Positions 37,760-50,032 of a DNA stretch of 64,000 bases are shown here, one piece after another. Made by a program: the position numbers and the translations under genes. The DNA lies in the NCBI GenBank assembly GCA_963924555.1, contig OZ004593.1, forward strand, positions 3,964,480 to 4,028,479, given 5' to 3'. The notes beneath the pieces are model-generated. The model saw only the letters and a list, made by a program, of their open reading frames with translations, searched no databases and was not told where the DNA came from. The first letter of the stretch is position 1. Every line of letters begins with the position of its first letter. Source of the stretch: Crambe crambe (Eukaryota > Porifera > Demospongiae > Poecilosclerida > Crambeidae).

Positions 37760-39400
37760 ATGTTATATTTCACCTTTTAAAACGAGGTAGGGCCTCCATA
37801 AGCGTCACTCTAACAAGTGCAAACTAATCGTACTTAATTTCTTAGTCATCATCTGGCTCTGTTGTATTATCTGACTAAGGACACATCGGTATATTCTACC
37901 TTTTAAAACAAGGTATTCCCTCCCATGAATTGTCTCTAGCATAACTCTAACAAGTGCAAACTAATACAATTTTTTATTGTACAGATTTCTATTTCTTAGG
38001 CTCTATCGTAAGTGCTACCGGACTAAGGACACATTGATTATGTTCCACCTTTTAAAACAAGGTATTCCCTCCATAAATTGTCTCCACCATCACTATAACA
38101 AGTGCAAACGTTTATTGTACAGATTTCTATTTCTTAGTCATCCTCTGGCTCTATCGTAAGTGCTACTGGACTAAGGACATGTCCCTTTTAAAACAAGGTA
38201 TTTCCTCCATAAATTGTCTCTAGCATCACTCTAACAAGTGCAAACTAATCCTATTTTTTATGTAGAGATTTGTATTTCTTAGTCATTCACTGGCTCTATA
38301 GTAAGTGCTACCAGAATAAGATATATTCCACCTTTTAAAACAAGGTATTCCCTCCATAAATTGTCTCCAGCATAACTCTAACAAGTGCAAACTAATCCTA
38401 TTTTTTATTGCACAGATTTCTATTTCTTAGTCATCCTCTGGCTCTATCGTAAGTGCTACCGGACTAAGGACACATGATTATATTCCACCTTTAAAAGCAA
38501 GGTATTTGCTCCATAAATTGTCTCTAGCACCACTCTAACAAGTGCAAACTAATCCTATTTTTTGTTGTACAGATTTGTATTTCTTAGTCATCCACAGGAT
38601 CTATAGTAAGTGCTACCGGACTAAGGACACATCGATATATTCCACCTGTTAAAACAAGGTATTACCTCCATAAATAAGTCTCCACCATCACTGTAACAAG
38701 TGCAAACTAATCCTATTTTTTATTGTACAGATTTCTATTTCTTAGTTATCCTCTGGCTCTATTATAAGTGCTACCGGACTAAGGACACATCAATATATTC
38801 CACCTTTTAAAACGAGGTATTCCCTCCCATAAATTGTCTTCAGCATCACTGTAACAACAAGTGCAAACTAATCCTATTTTTGTTGAACAGATTTGTATTT
38901 CTTAGTCATCCTCTGGCTCTATTGTAAGTGCTACCGGACTAAGGACACATCGATATATTCCACCCTTTAAAATGAGGTATTTCCTACATAAATTGTCTGT
39001 AACAAGTGCAAACTAATCCTATTTTTTATTGTACAGATTTGTATTTCTTTGTCATCCTCTGGCTCTATTGTAAGTGCTACCGGACTAAGGACACATCCAT
39101 ATACGTATTCCACCCTTTAAAACGAGGTATTTCCTCCGTACATTATCTGTAACAAGTCCAAACTAATCCTATTTCATATTGTACAGATTTCTATTTCTTA
39201 GTCATCCTCTGGCTCTATCGTAAGTGCTACCGAACTAAGGACACATCGATATATTCCACCTTTTAAAATTTCTTAGTCATCCTATGGCTCTGTCGTAAGT
39301 GCTACTGAACTAAGGACACACCCGTATATTCCAAGCACAAGCTAATCCTATTTTTTACTGTACATATTCTTAGTCATCCTCTGGCTCTATCAGTGAACCG
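37760..39400 (+). repeat. Tandem array in left arm, about eleven units of 131-163 bp
   Basis: Each unit contains CCACCTTTTAAAAC, GTAACAAGTGCAAACTAAT-like text, ATTTCTTAGTCATCCTCTGG and TGCTACCGGACTAAGGACAC. Unit starts can be followed at about 37772, 37903, 38047, 38186, 38331, 38487, 38643, 38799, 38962, 39109 and 39257. Units vary by point changes and short deletions. The array is mirrored at 54140-55560. Confidence 0.88.
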
Positions 39401-39669
39401 TCACTAATGCAAATAGCCTTACCAGTGATTATTCAGATCAGTAAAAGTTTTGGATTAGCAATTTAATATATCTCATAATGGCTATGAATGTCGTTAAAGG
39501 GTAGGTTGGATTAATGGGGAAATGGATTAAAAGTAGGGTCCACTATAGAACTAGCCAGCTAATTAAAACATATACATGTAACCATAGTAGGTAGACGTGT
39601 TAATGCACTGCAGCAGCTGCATGGTATGTTTATGAATGTAATAATTATTTTATTTTCTAACAAACTCCC

Positions 39670-42076
39670 AATGATTACAAGAGTAACAGTGATGATGCTT
39701 TATTTAGCAGTCGGAAGCGTAAGCTTGAGAGTGAAGACGATGATGATCCAAAAGAAAATGATGATAACATTGAGATTATAAAAAATGACGGACAGGTAAC
39801 TGTAGATAAAGAAATCTTCAGGTGTCATAATAATGATGTATAATATAACATAGTGCTCTAAGAAGGAGAGGCCAAAACGGGATCTAGATGAGGCTCCACT
39901 CCCTGATCCTTTTCCTTTACCATTGCACTATCGTCGTGATATAGATGAAGCACTTGCAATCTAAAAAGTAGACTCAATATTTCATCACTCAAGTAGCTTA
40001 TGCCATGTTACGCATAAAGAAATTTCCTACCAACGAAGACTACATATGTGTGGCAAGACAAGTATCCTTTTTTTAAACCATCAATCGGAAAAGCTTAGTA
40101 ATTCATATTATACCAACTAGCTAAATTCTCAACTTAACCTTTTTTTTTACAGGATGCAATGAAACATAGTTTGATAAACAGGTTTAAAGAATTTCGACAT
40201 GAAAAAAAAACCTAGAATTTCTCCTGCAGAAAAAAGGGTATGTACAAGCTCTTAGGCATTCTGTTTTAGTATTCTTTTATGTTTGGTTTGATTTTATATG
40301 AGTAATGAGCCCTTTGTAAAAAACACTGGTCGAAATCAATCCCTTTTCATTAGATAACTCTTCTAAACAGCTGGTACAGAAGTCACCTGGTATCATGAAA
40401 TCTATCAGCCAACCACTTCCGCTACCTGGAGAGGAATATCACGGCACGCAAAAGCTCTTCAGGTGAGATTATACCTATGTATTAATATTATAAATAATAC
40501 TGTCATTTTTCATAGGTACAGTTTAAGAAGTCTAACAGAAATCCTCGTGTTGAGAAGGACCTCATGATGCGTTTTTTTGCCATGAGGAGAGCTGAGATTT
40601 TAGAGAATTCAATGGACCTCAATGAAATTTTCACCAAATTTCCATTTCTCCAGGAAGCTGATGAGGTATAATTATGATTGCTTATTGAGCTGGAGAAATG
40701 ATGTAGTTTTTTTGTTTGTTTGTTTGTTTTGTTTTAAGTTAATGTTAGAAATGCAGAGGATAATGGGGGGAAATTCTATGTGGGCAACTGCTAGGGAGCG
40801 CTGGAAATCTGTAATTCCACGCATCCTTGCTCGTGTGGAAGTGGAAGTACTGCATAATTCTTGCCTATCTCACGTTATGTTAGAAGCAAAGGTACTGAAG
40901 GTATGCCATGCAGTGCAGTTGAAACTGTTCTTTTAAATATTATTTCATCTTTAGGAAATTTGATTCTTTCATTGTTGATTTTGGCACTTCTAGTGCCTGA
41001 TGCAAGATGCAGGCCAGATCCTAATAAAATAATCGTTTTTGTCAAGGTATGTTAGTAAAATATTATGCCAAGCATTACCCAGTATCCCTAAAACAACTTT
41101 GTATTGGGCTTTATGTGTGACACTTGGTGGCCATAACCTTCAGTCTGATATGTTGGACTAAGTTGGTGTATAACCTTCAGTTAGAAATGTTGAGACTTAG
41201 TCGGTGTGTAACCTTCAGTCTGATGTGTTGGGTTTAGTCAGTGTATAACCTTCAGTCTGACTTGTTGGACATACCTTAAGGTGGGTATTATTGGCGACTT
41301 GTTGTTTTAGCGAATTTAGCGAGTAGACCTTTATTTGCTAATTGAAAATAGCTATTACACAAAGCTCAAAAAATAGCGAAAATTAATACCAGCCAAATAG
41401 TCTATCCCCTTAATGCTAAAATCAGTAGCCGCCAATGATACCCATCTTGAGGTAGTCGGTGTACTACCTTCAGTCTGAGATATTGGCATATGTTGAAGGT
41501 GTCAGTCTGATACACAGTGGACCCTCACTAATAGCCAGGGACCACCAGATTAGTGAAAGTTTCAGATAACTGAATGGGTGCTTTCTAATCCGCCTCGAAA
41601 TGGCCATGAATAATCTTGGTGTTTGTATGGGGGAGGATTCAGATTAGCTAGGGTCCCTTGGCTGGGTCATTGTTATTGCAAAGTTTATCAAGGGGAAGGG
41701 CTGATTTAGTTTTTCTTAGATGGTATCGTGATAATAATAAGGACAACTGTGTTTTAAAATGAATATTTGTACACAGGAATGTTCAAATTAATTTTGTTGA
41801 AGATGGAGAGAATCTCGCCCCCTATATTCTTCTTGTTGGAGATGTGAAATCACATTCTCAGGTCTTCCTGGTTATAGATTAAAAAAAGTAACTGAAATTA
41901 ACAATATAGACGACGTACCTTTTTGTTTAATGTCAGCTTTTTTTGTCTTCAACATTCAGTACCCTATGGGTTGTTCAAATTTTTATACTATTTTGGAAAT
42001 TTGTACCCTAGATTATCCTTTTGAAAAGGCCACTATTACTGTGAAACATTTTATGACTGCTATTAGTAATAATTAA
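39670..42076 (+). pseudogene. SAMD3-like multicopy gene in left arm (probably decayed)
   Basis: Coding segments read in order: SRKRKLESEDDDDPKEN...IIKNDGQ (to 39795); KKERPKRDLDEAPLPDP...HYRRDIDEALA (from 39854); FPTNEDYICVARQ (near 40030); DAMKHSLINRFKEFRHEKK (from 40154); SATWRGISRHAKALQ; VQFKKSNRNPRVEKDLMMRF...KFPFLQEADE (about 40516-40665); LMLEMQRIMGG...WKSVIPRI (from 40739); and a tail PYILLVGDVKSHSQVFLVI...FVFNIQYP ending at 42074-42076. The order and motifs resemble multicopy animal proteins often annotated as SAMD3-like or uncharacterised. Splice signals are mostly present, but the frame is not continuous throughout, so it may be a relic. The right arm has the mirror copy. Confidence 0.5.
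41117..41290 (+). repeat. Short tandem repeat of about 42 bp in left arm
   Basis: Four units contain AACCTTCAGTCTGATATGTT and GACTTAGTCGGTGTGTAAC-like text within the last intron of the SAMD3-like gene. The right arm (about 52320-52435) has only three, lacking the third left-arm unit. Confidence 0.8.
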
Positions 42077-43596
42077 CTGTTTCATCTTTATTCTTTTGTG
42101 TATGCGTTATTTTATTCTTTGAAAAAAAAATTCCCTTCGATAACACCTATTATGGCATAGAATCATGCTAATAAAAGTGTGTAGTGAACACCAGAAAACA
42201 CCTACTATATAGAGAGTGCCTATCATACTGTATAAAGTGTCTGACACACTATGTGAAGTATGCTAGCACACTGGCTACACACCAAAACTAGAGTAAGCAT
42301 TGCAACGGCATGAAAGGTGTGCATTACACGCTAAATTTTTTACAGTGATATAATTAAAATTTAATATTGATCCAGCTCTTCTTTATTTATTTATTTATTT
42401 TATTATTTTGGAAAGGTAGGATGGTTTTCCGTTATACGTCACAGTCGAATGGCCAGTGGTCCAAAACAGTACATTTATTGCAGATCCTGGAAGTTGCCCG
42501 TGCACCATAGTAATTACTAGAGAGTCAGCAAGCTTGCTGCGCTCGCTAGCTGAATTATAATGATATTTTGACCTTGGAAATAGATGTGATAGTTTATGAA
42601 GTGCTGTCTACAGCAAGTAGACAACTGGGCTATGATCTGAGGCCGAACCAAAAAAAAACAAAAAAAAAAAAAAAAAACAACAGAAAAAACAACCAACATA
42701 TTAATCTGCTTTCCTACTGGCAGTGACAAGTATCTGTTATAGTTTGCTAATCTCGCAGGCCAGAATTAATTCTAACTTCAAACTCTTTGGTTGCCATAGG
42801 GAACCCTTTGGGCCTGCCACAACAGTGCGCGAATAGTCTACGTCCCATACTCCTAACGCTTGCTGTGCTCGCTCCCTTGCAGGAGCTATTATAATGCTTA
42901 GTCCGGGTATCACAGATTCTGTCGCGGCGACAAAATATCCTAGGAAATTCCGTGGCAAGTAATCTAATCTCCTAGGATATTTCGTCGCCGCCAGGATATA
43001 TTGTCACTGCATATAAAGTAGCTATTGAAGGTGGTATAGCTATATCTGATTATACAAAGACAATCGCTAACTAATAAATTGCCCTAGAAATAAAAAACCT
43101 AGGTCGTTTCTGTCTTAGTGATGAATCTCTTCTATAATGATAATAGGATAATTTTTCACTAATTACGTTGGTTACTGTTTATAGGTGCATAAAAATCTCA
43201 AGCTTGTTAGCTATTCACCGAACTTTTTTTCCTATATAGCGTCTTGCTTAGCTAGAAAGTTAATATTGTTTGCAAGTGTACAGTGATGGAATATTTATAA
43301 CTGCTCTATATTGATGTGAATGCATGATCGAGCTTTATATAAATCAGTATTGGAAAATATTCTAGATAGTTACTTACGTATGATAGCTAGCTAGATGCTA
43401 CAGAGCAACATGTCTCTTAGCTACTATGGAAAGTAATTTTTTATACTATAACATAGCTCAATAGCTACATATGTAACGACCTAATAATAGAGGTAGATAA
43501 GTAATATCTTATTATACCACAGGAGATTTTATTACTAGCTATAGTAGGTAATAGCTAGTTAGCAATAGCTATAGTGTGAGCAACAATCCTATATTA

Positions 43597-43635
<39 letters not shown>
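43597..43635. repeat. (TTA)n in left arm, about 13 units
   Basis: This is the counterpart of the much longer run at 49812-50032 in the right arm. Confidence 0.9.
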
Positions 43636-43636
<1 letters not shown>

Positions 43637-43910
43637 TACTAGTAATAAGATGACGTTGAGATAAGTTACAAAAAAAAGAAGTTGGGGCAATTAGTCCAGG
43701 CTGAGGATCCACCAAGACTGGCCTAGCAACCAGGAAAGAATAAAAAAATATAAAAAATTGCCACAACAAAGAAATATAAAACAACAACAGAAAAAAGATT
43801 GGTCCATAAACTAGTCAGCTCGTTGAAATATGTAGTGTCTTTGGGAGTTGGAGACGTGAAGAACATATAGCTATCAGAGAGCAACAAAATATGAGATTTT
43901 GTCACTCTAT

Positions 43911-46132
43911 TGCATATGAAGAACATAGGAGAACAACAAATGCACTAAGAGATTTTACTTAACTTGAACTTTACTAAATTTATGGTGAGTGACTATAGAT
44001 CTATACTCCGCTATATGTTCTGGCTATGTAATATCCAATACAGTCATGCATGCAGTGCTGAGCAACAAAATATCCTATAAGAGATGTATCAAGTAGCTAC
44101 GTCTAATGTCTAAATGTCTAATATAGCTAGCTGCGACGAAGTATCCTAGGAGATTTGGTCGCTCTCGACAGAATTTCCTGCACTAACCTATGCGATGCGC
44201 TACAGTGGCAACGCTGCAAATATCCGATATTTAACCTGGTTGCTAGTGCTGCCTAGCCTTGGAGTCACAACAGTGCGTGAATAGTACGTCTAAACTCGCG
44301 AGACTACCTGTATGACAAAAGGCTGTAAATGCCGCGTTATGCCTACCCGGTCACATATAGAGAAAGCGCAAGTCAATAGAATTGACCTCGAAGTGCAACA
44401 TACATCTAACATATTCTTTAAACTCTGCTTAAGTTATCGCGAATCTCAATTTGCATCACAAGTGTGTGGCTCGCTCGCTCGCCCAATATTAAAGCCAAGC
44501 GCCTTTATGACAAAAGGCTGTAGAAACAATTTCATGCACATCATCCACGCGCAAGGCGCAAGTATTGCACGACACGTACCGTACATACGCCTCAGCTCGC
44601 TCGCTCGCCCGCAATGATTAAGTGCGCTCTTTCACGTTCGCAAATCTCTCGCGATAATTAAAAATTTTAAGCTAAATTCCATTTTCCATAGTTAATTTTC
44701 AAGCTTACACTCCCGCTATTACTCTTTCAACTTACTGAACCTCAGTTTTCAGACCGTAAAATTTAACACGTTATCTCTATTATTATACGATGCTGTATTG
44801 CGTGCATCACAGTTTTATGGCCGAATATCTAACTTTAGCGCATTAGTTGAAGCCTTGTAGTCTATATTAGTCAAAGTTCCAAACTTGGTCAGATTTTTTT
44901 CGAGGATTATAGTTTTGATCAATGAGACGACTCACTGAAACTGCTCCTACATAGAAAATTGTTCTACCGCTTTGTTTCGGATTTCCTTTACCATGGTCAT
45001 ATATAAGCTTTGTATCCCTTTTAAGAATTTTAAAATTGCTATCACGAGCCATTAATGCTCTTATGATCAATTGCGAACTTGAAAATTATCAATCAATTTT
45101 AAATAGAGGATCTGAAGGCCGAGTTTTTTTCTGTATCGCTTAGAATTTACAGTAAACTAGATGTTCGCTCACAACCGGAAAAAATTCATTGCCTACGCAC
45201 GAATGCGTACTAGAAATTAAACTATCAAAATTAGAGAAAAATGAGTTGGAATTAAATCTTGAGAGATTACGTTTGTACAATATATTTTAAAAATGTAAGT
45301 TTATACCATATGAAAAATTGTGGCACTGTTATACTGTAATAATAATAGGGATAACCTGTTAAATTTTACGGTCTGAAAACTGAGGTTAGCAAGTTGAACG
45401 AGTAATTCATAATTTAGAATAGTACATCACCTTTTTTTAAATTCTGATCTGGAAGAGCTAGATGTGCATGAAATTGTTTCAAGTCGAAGGTGCTTGGTTT
45501 CTCTATAGGCGCTTGGCTTATTAGGCGAGCGAGCGAGCCACACACTTGTGATGCAAATTGAGATTCGCGATAACTTAAGCAGAATTAGATTGTATGTTGC
45601 CAGGAATAGTAAATGGATGACTTCGAGGTCAATTCTATTGACACGCGCATATGTGACCGGGTAGGCATAACGCGGCATTAACAGCCTTTCGTCATTTTAA
45701 AGGTAGTCTCGCGTGGCCAGACGTACTATTCACGCACTGTTTTGACTCCAAGTCTAGCCAACACTCGCAAGCAGTATAAATATCGCTTTCAAACGGATGT
45801 TTGCAGCGTTGCCCCTGTAGCGCATCGCATAGGTCAGTTCAAGAAATTCTGTCGAGAGCGACCTAATCTCCTAGGATACATCGTCGCCGCCAGGATATAT
45901 TGTCGCAGCTAGCTATATATCAGACATTAGACGTAGCTACTTGATATACATCTCTTATAGGATATTTTATTGCTCGGCACTGCATGCATGACTATATTGA
46001 ATATTACATAGCCAGAGCATATAGCGGAGTACAGATCTCATATAGTCACTCACCATAAATTTAGTAAAGTTAAAGTTAAGTAAAATCTCCTAGTACATTT
46101 GTTGCTCTCCTGTGTTCTTCACATGCAATTGA
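43911..46132. mobile_element. Internal palindrome of the left arm
   Basis: Arms of roughly 800-900 bp (43911 to about 44790, and about 45335-46132) are reverse complements at about 90% identity. Shared landmarks are TTTACTTAACTTGAACTTTA, ATCCTAGGAGATT, CTATGCGATGCGCTACAG, GCCGCGTTATGCCTACCCGG and GTGTGTGGCTCGCTCGCTCG. The innermost 65 bp of each arm (44712-44780 and 45345-45412) look like terminal repeats of a 700-bp element: CTCAGTTTTCAGACCGTAAA. The 550-bp spacer holds two short ORFs of unknown kind (44867-45070 minus, and its overlap). The mirror copy is at 47319-49545. Confidence 0.75.
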
Positions 46133-46718
46133 TGGGAAATACGTCTAGTGATACGAAAGACGCAAGGTTTTTATAACCTCTGTCAGAATATTGGCATAGC
46201 TATATCCAAGATTTACAAATTCTCAATTCATTACACATAGTACTAGGGCAAAGTGCAAGTGTTCTTATGACTTTTTAAGAGTGAGCAAGAAGCAACCTGT
46301 AGTTTAGAGCTGATAGGCTTGTATTTCGCTGTTTAGTCATGTAAGTGGCAGGTAGCTGCATGCATATAGAAAGCTACCACAAAACAATTAGATAAGCTAG
46401 CGCCTACAATCCAACCTCAGGCGTAGGGCGCTACTGTTGCTTTACACGTACGTACGTACGTATTCCTGAGAGCGGAACTGAATTTAATAGTGTAATTTTA
46501 TTTTATCCATTAACTTTCTCTTTTTTATACGGAGTAAAGAACGCGCTTATGAATCAGTGCTGTAGCTAAGCTGCTCTTCTGCTTCACAGTGGTATAAGTT
46601 TGGTGGCCGAGTGACCTTGCAGAGCTACGTGAGTGTTCTGTTTCTAAAGACAGGCTCTGAAGTACGAGCTCAAGAAAAAGTGGGCAGAAATTTTTTTGCC
46701 TGGACAGATTTCTATTCA

Positions 46719-46728
46719 TACAAATAGC
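46719..46728. other. 10-bp loop at the centre of the giant palindrome
   Basis: TACAAATAGC separates CAGATTTCTATTCA from TGAATAGAAATCTG. The 100 bp on each side pair with a single mismatch, and the following 500 bp pair almost perfectly. Confidence 0.9.
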
Positions 46729-47318
46729 TGAATAGAAATCTGTCCAGGCAAAAAAATTTCTGCCCACTTTTTCTTGAGCTCGTACTTCAGAGCCTGTCTT
46801 TAGAAACAGAGCACTCACGTAGCTCTGCAAGGTCACTCGGCCACCAAACTTATACCACTGTGAAGCAGAAGAGCAGCTTAGCTACAGCACTGATTCATAA
46901 GCGCGTTCTTTACTCCGTATAAAAAAAGAGAAAGTTAATGGATAAAATAAAATTACACTATTAAATTCAGTTCCGCTCTCAGGAATACGTACGTACGTAC
47001 GTGTAAAGCAACAGTAGCGCCCTACGCCTGAGGTTGGATTGTAGGCGCTAGCTTATCTAATTGTTTTGTGGTAGCTTTCTATATGCATGCAGCTACCTGC
47101 CACTTACATGACTAAACAGCGAAATACAAGCCTATCAGCTCTAAACTACAGGTTGCTTCTTGCTCACTCTTAAAAAGTCATAAGAACACTTGCACTTTGC
47201 CCTAGTACTATGTGTAATGAATTGAGAATTTGTAAATCTTGGATATAGCTATGCCAATATTCTGACAGAGGTTATAAAAACCTTGCGTCTTTCGTATCAC
47301 TAGACGTATTTCCCATCA

Positions 47319-49545
47319 ATTGCATGTGAAGAACACAGGAGAGCAACAAATGTACTAGGAGATTTTACTTAACTTTAACTTTACTAAATTTATGGTGAGT
47401 GACTATATGAGATCTGTACTCCGCTATATGCTCTGGCTATGTAATATTCAATATAGTCATGCATGCAGTGCCGAGCAATAAAATATCCTATAAGAGATGT
47501 ATATCAAGTAGCTACGTCTAATGTCTGATATATAGCTAGCTGCGACAATATATCCTGGCGGCGACGATGTATCCTAGGAGATTAGGTCGCTCTCGACAGA
47601 ATTTCTTGAACTGACCTATGCGATGCGCTACAGGGGCAACGCTGCAAACATCCGTTTGAAAGCGATATTTATACTGCTTGCGAGTGTTGGCTAGACTTGG
47701 AGTCAAAACAGTGCGTGAATAGTACGTCTGGCCACGCGAGACTACCTTTAAAATGACGAAAGGCTGTTAATGCCGCGTTATGCCTACCCGGTCACATATG
47801 CGCGTGTCAATAGAATTGACCTCGAAGTCATCCATTTACTATTCCTGGCAACATACAATCTAATTCTGCTTAAGTTATCGCGAATCTCAATTTGCATCAC
47901 AAGTGTGTGGCTCGCTCGCTCGCCTAATAAGCCAAGCGCCTATAGAGAAACCAAGCACCTTCGACTTGAAACAATTTCATGCACATCTAGCTCTTCCAGA
48001 TCAGAATTTAAAAAAAAAGGTGATGTACTATTCTAAATTATGAATTACTCGTTCAACTTGGTAACCTCAGTTTTCAGACCGTAAAATTTAACAGGTTATC
48101 CCTATTATTATTACAGTATAACAGTGCCACAATTTTTCATATGGTATAAACTTACATTTTTAAAATATATTGTACAAACGTAATCTCTCAAGATTTAATT
48201 CCAACTCATTTTTCTCTAATTTTGATAGTTTAATTTCTAGTACGCATTCGTGCGTAGGCAATGAATTTTTTTCCGGTTGTGAGCGAACATCTAGTTTACT
48301 GTAAATTCTAAGCGATACAGAAAAAAAAACTCGGCCTTCAGATCCTCTATTTAAAATTGATTGATAATTTTCAAGTTCGCAATTGATCATAAGAGCATTA
48401 ATGGCTCGTGATAGCAATTTTAAAATTCTTAAAAGGGATACAAAGCTTATATATGACCATGGTAAAGGAAATCCGAAACAAAGCGGTAGAACAATTTTCT
48501 ATGTAGGAGCAGTTTCAGTGAGTCGTCTCATTGATCAAAACTATAATCCTCGAAAAAAATCTGACCAAGTTTGGAACTTTGACTAATATAGACTACAAGG
48601 CTTCAACTAATGCGCTAAAGTTAGATATTCGGCCATAAAACTGTGATGCACGCAATACAGCATCGTATAATAATAGAGATAACGTGTTAAATTTTACGGT
48701 CTGAAAACTGAGGTTCAGTAAGTTGAAAGAGTAATAGCGGGAGTGTAAGCTTGAAAATTAACTATGGAAAATGGAATTTAGCTTAAAATTTTTAATTATC
48801 GCGAGAGATTTGCGAACGTGAAAGAGCGCACTTAATCATTGCGGGCGAGCGAGCGAGCTGAGGCGTATGTACGGTACGTGTCGTGCAATACTTGCGCCTT
48901 GCGCGTGGATGATGTGCATGAAATTGTTTCTACAGCCTTTTGTCATAAAGGCGCTTGGCTTTAATATTGGGCGAGCGAGCGAGCCACACACTTGTGATGC
49001 AAATTGAGATTCGCGATAACTTAAGCAGAGTTTAAAGAATATGTTAGATGTATGTTGCACTTCGAGGTCAATTCTATTGACTTGCGCTTTCTCTATATGT
49101 GACCGGGTAGGCATAACGCGGCATTTACAGCCTTTTGTCATACAGGTAGTCTCGCGAGTTTAGACGTACTATTCACGCACTGTTGTGACTCCAAGGCTAG
49201 GCAGCACTAGCAACCAGGTTAAATATCGGATATTTGCAGCGTTGCCACTGTAGCGCATCGCATAGGTTAGTGCAGGAAATTCTGTCGAGAGCGACCAAAT
49301 CTCCTAGGATACTTCGTCGCAGCTAGCTATATTAGACATTTAGACATTAGACGTAGCTACTTGATACATCTCTTATAGGATATTTTGTTGCTCAGCACTG
49401 CATGCATGACTGTATTGGATATTACATAGCCAGAACATATAGCGGAGTATAGATCTCCTATAGTCACTCACCATAAATTTAGTAAAGTTCAAGTTAAGTA
49501 AAATCTCTTAGTGCATTTGTTGTTCTCCTATGTTCTTCATATGCA
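47319..49545. mobile_element. Internal palindrome of the right arm
   Basis: This is the mirror copy of 43911-46132, itself an inverted repeat with a 550-bp spacer. The short ORF 48383-48586 (plus, 67 aa, ...TIFYVGAVSVSRLIDQ...) is identical to 44867-45070 (minus). An 85-aa frame (48160-48417, minus) overlaps it. Neither is recognised, and conservation between arms is explained by the duplication alone. Confidence 0.75.
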
Positions 49546-49811
49546 ATAGAGTGACAAAATCTCATATTTTGTTGCTCTCTGATAGCTATATGTTCTTCAC
49601 GTCTCCAACTCCCAAAGACACTACATATTTCAACGAGCTGACTAGTTTATGGACCAATCTTTTTTCTGTTGTTTTATATTTCTTTGTTGTGGCAATTTTT
49701 TTTTATTTTTTAAATTCTTTCCTGGTTGCTAGGCCAGTCTTGGTGGATCCTCAGCCTGGACTAATTGCCCCAACTTCTTTTTTTGTAACTTATCTCAACG
49801 TCATCTTATTA

Positions 49812-49817
49812 CTAGTA

Positions 49818-49902
<85 letters not shown>

Positions 49903-49929
49903 TAATAATAATAATAATAATAATAATAA

Positions 49930-49976
<47 letters not shown>

Positions 49977-49978
49977 TG

Positions 49979-50031
<53 letters not shown>

Positions 50032-50032
50032 T
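49812..50032. repeat. (AAT)n in right arm, about 220 bp
   Basis: A long AAT run with a few GAT units, five to six times longer than its left-arm counterpart. The long open frames across it encode only Ile or Tyr runs and are not genes. Confidence 0.93.

Noticed and set aside
37760-39400. CRISPR-like array
   Set aside because: Units are 130-160 bp and repetitive throughout, with no unique spacers, in a eukaryotic context.
48160-48586. Two overlapping ORFs conserved in both arms of the giant element
   Set aside because: As genes, not supported: their conservation follows from the duplication, and neither has a recognisable motif.
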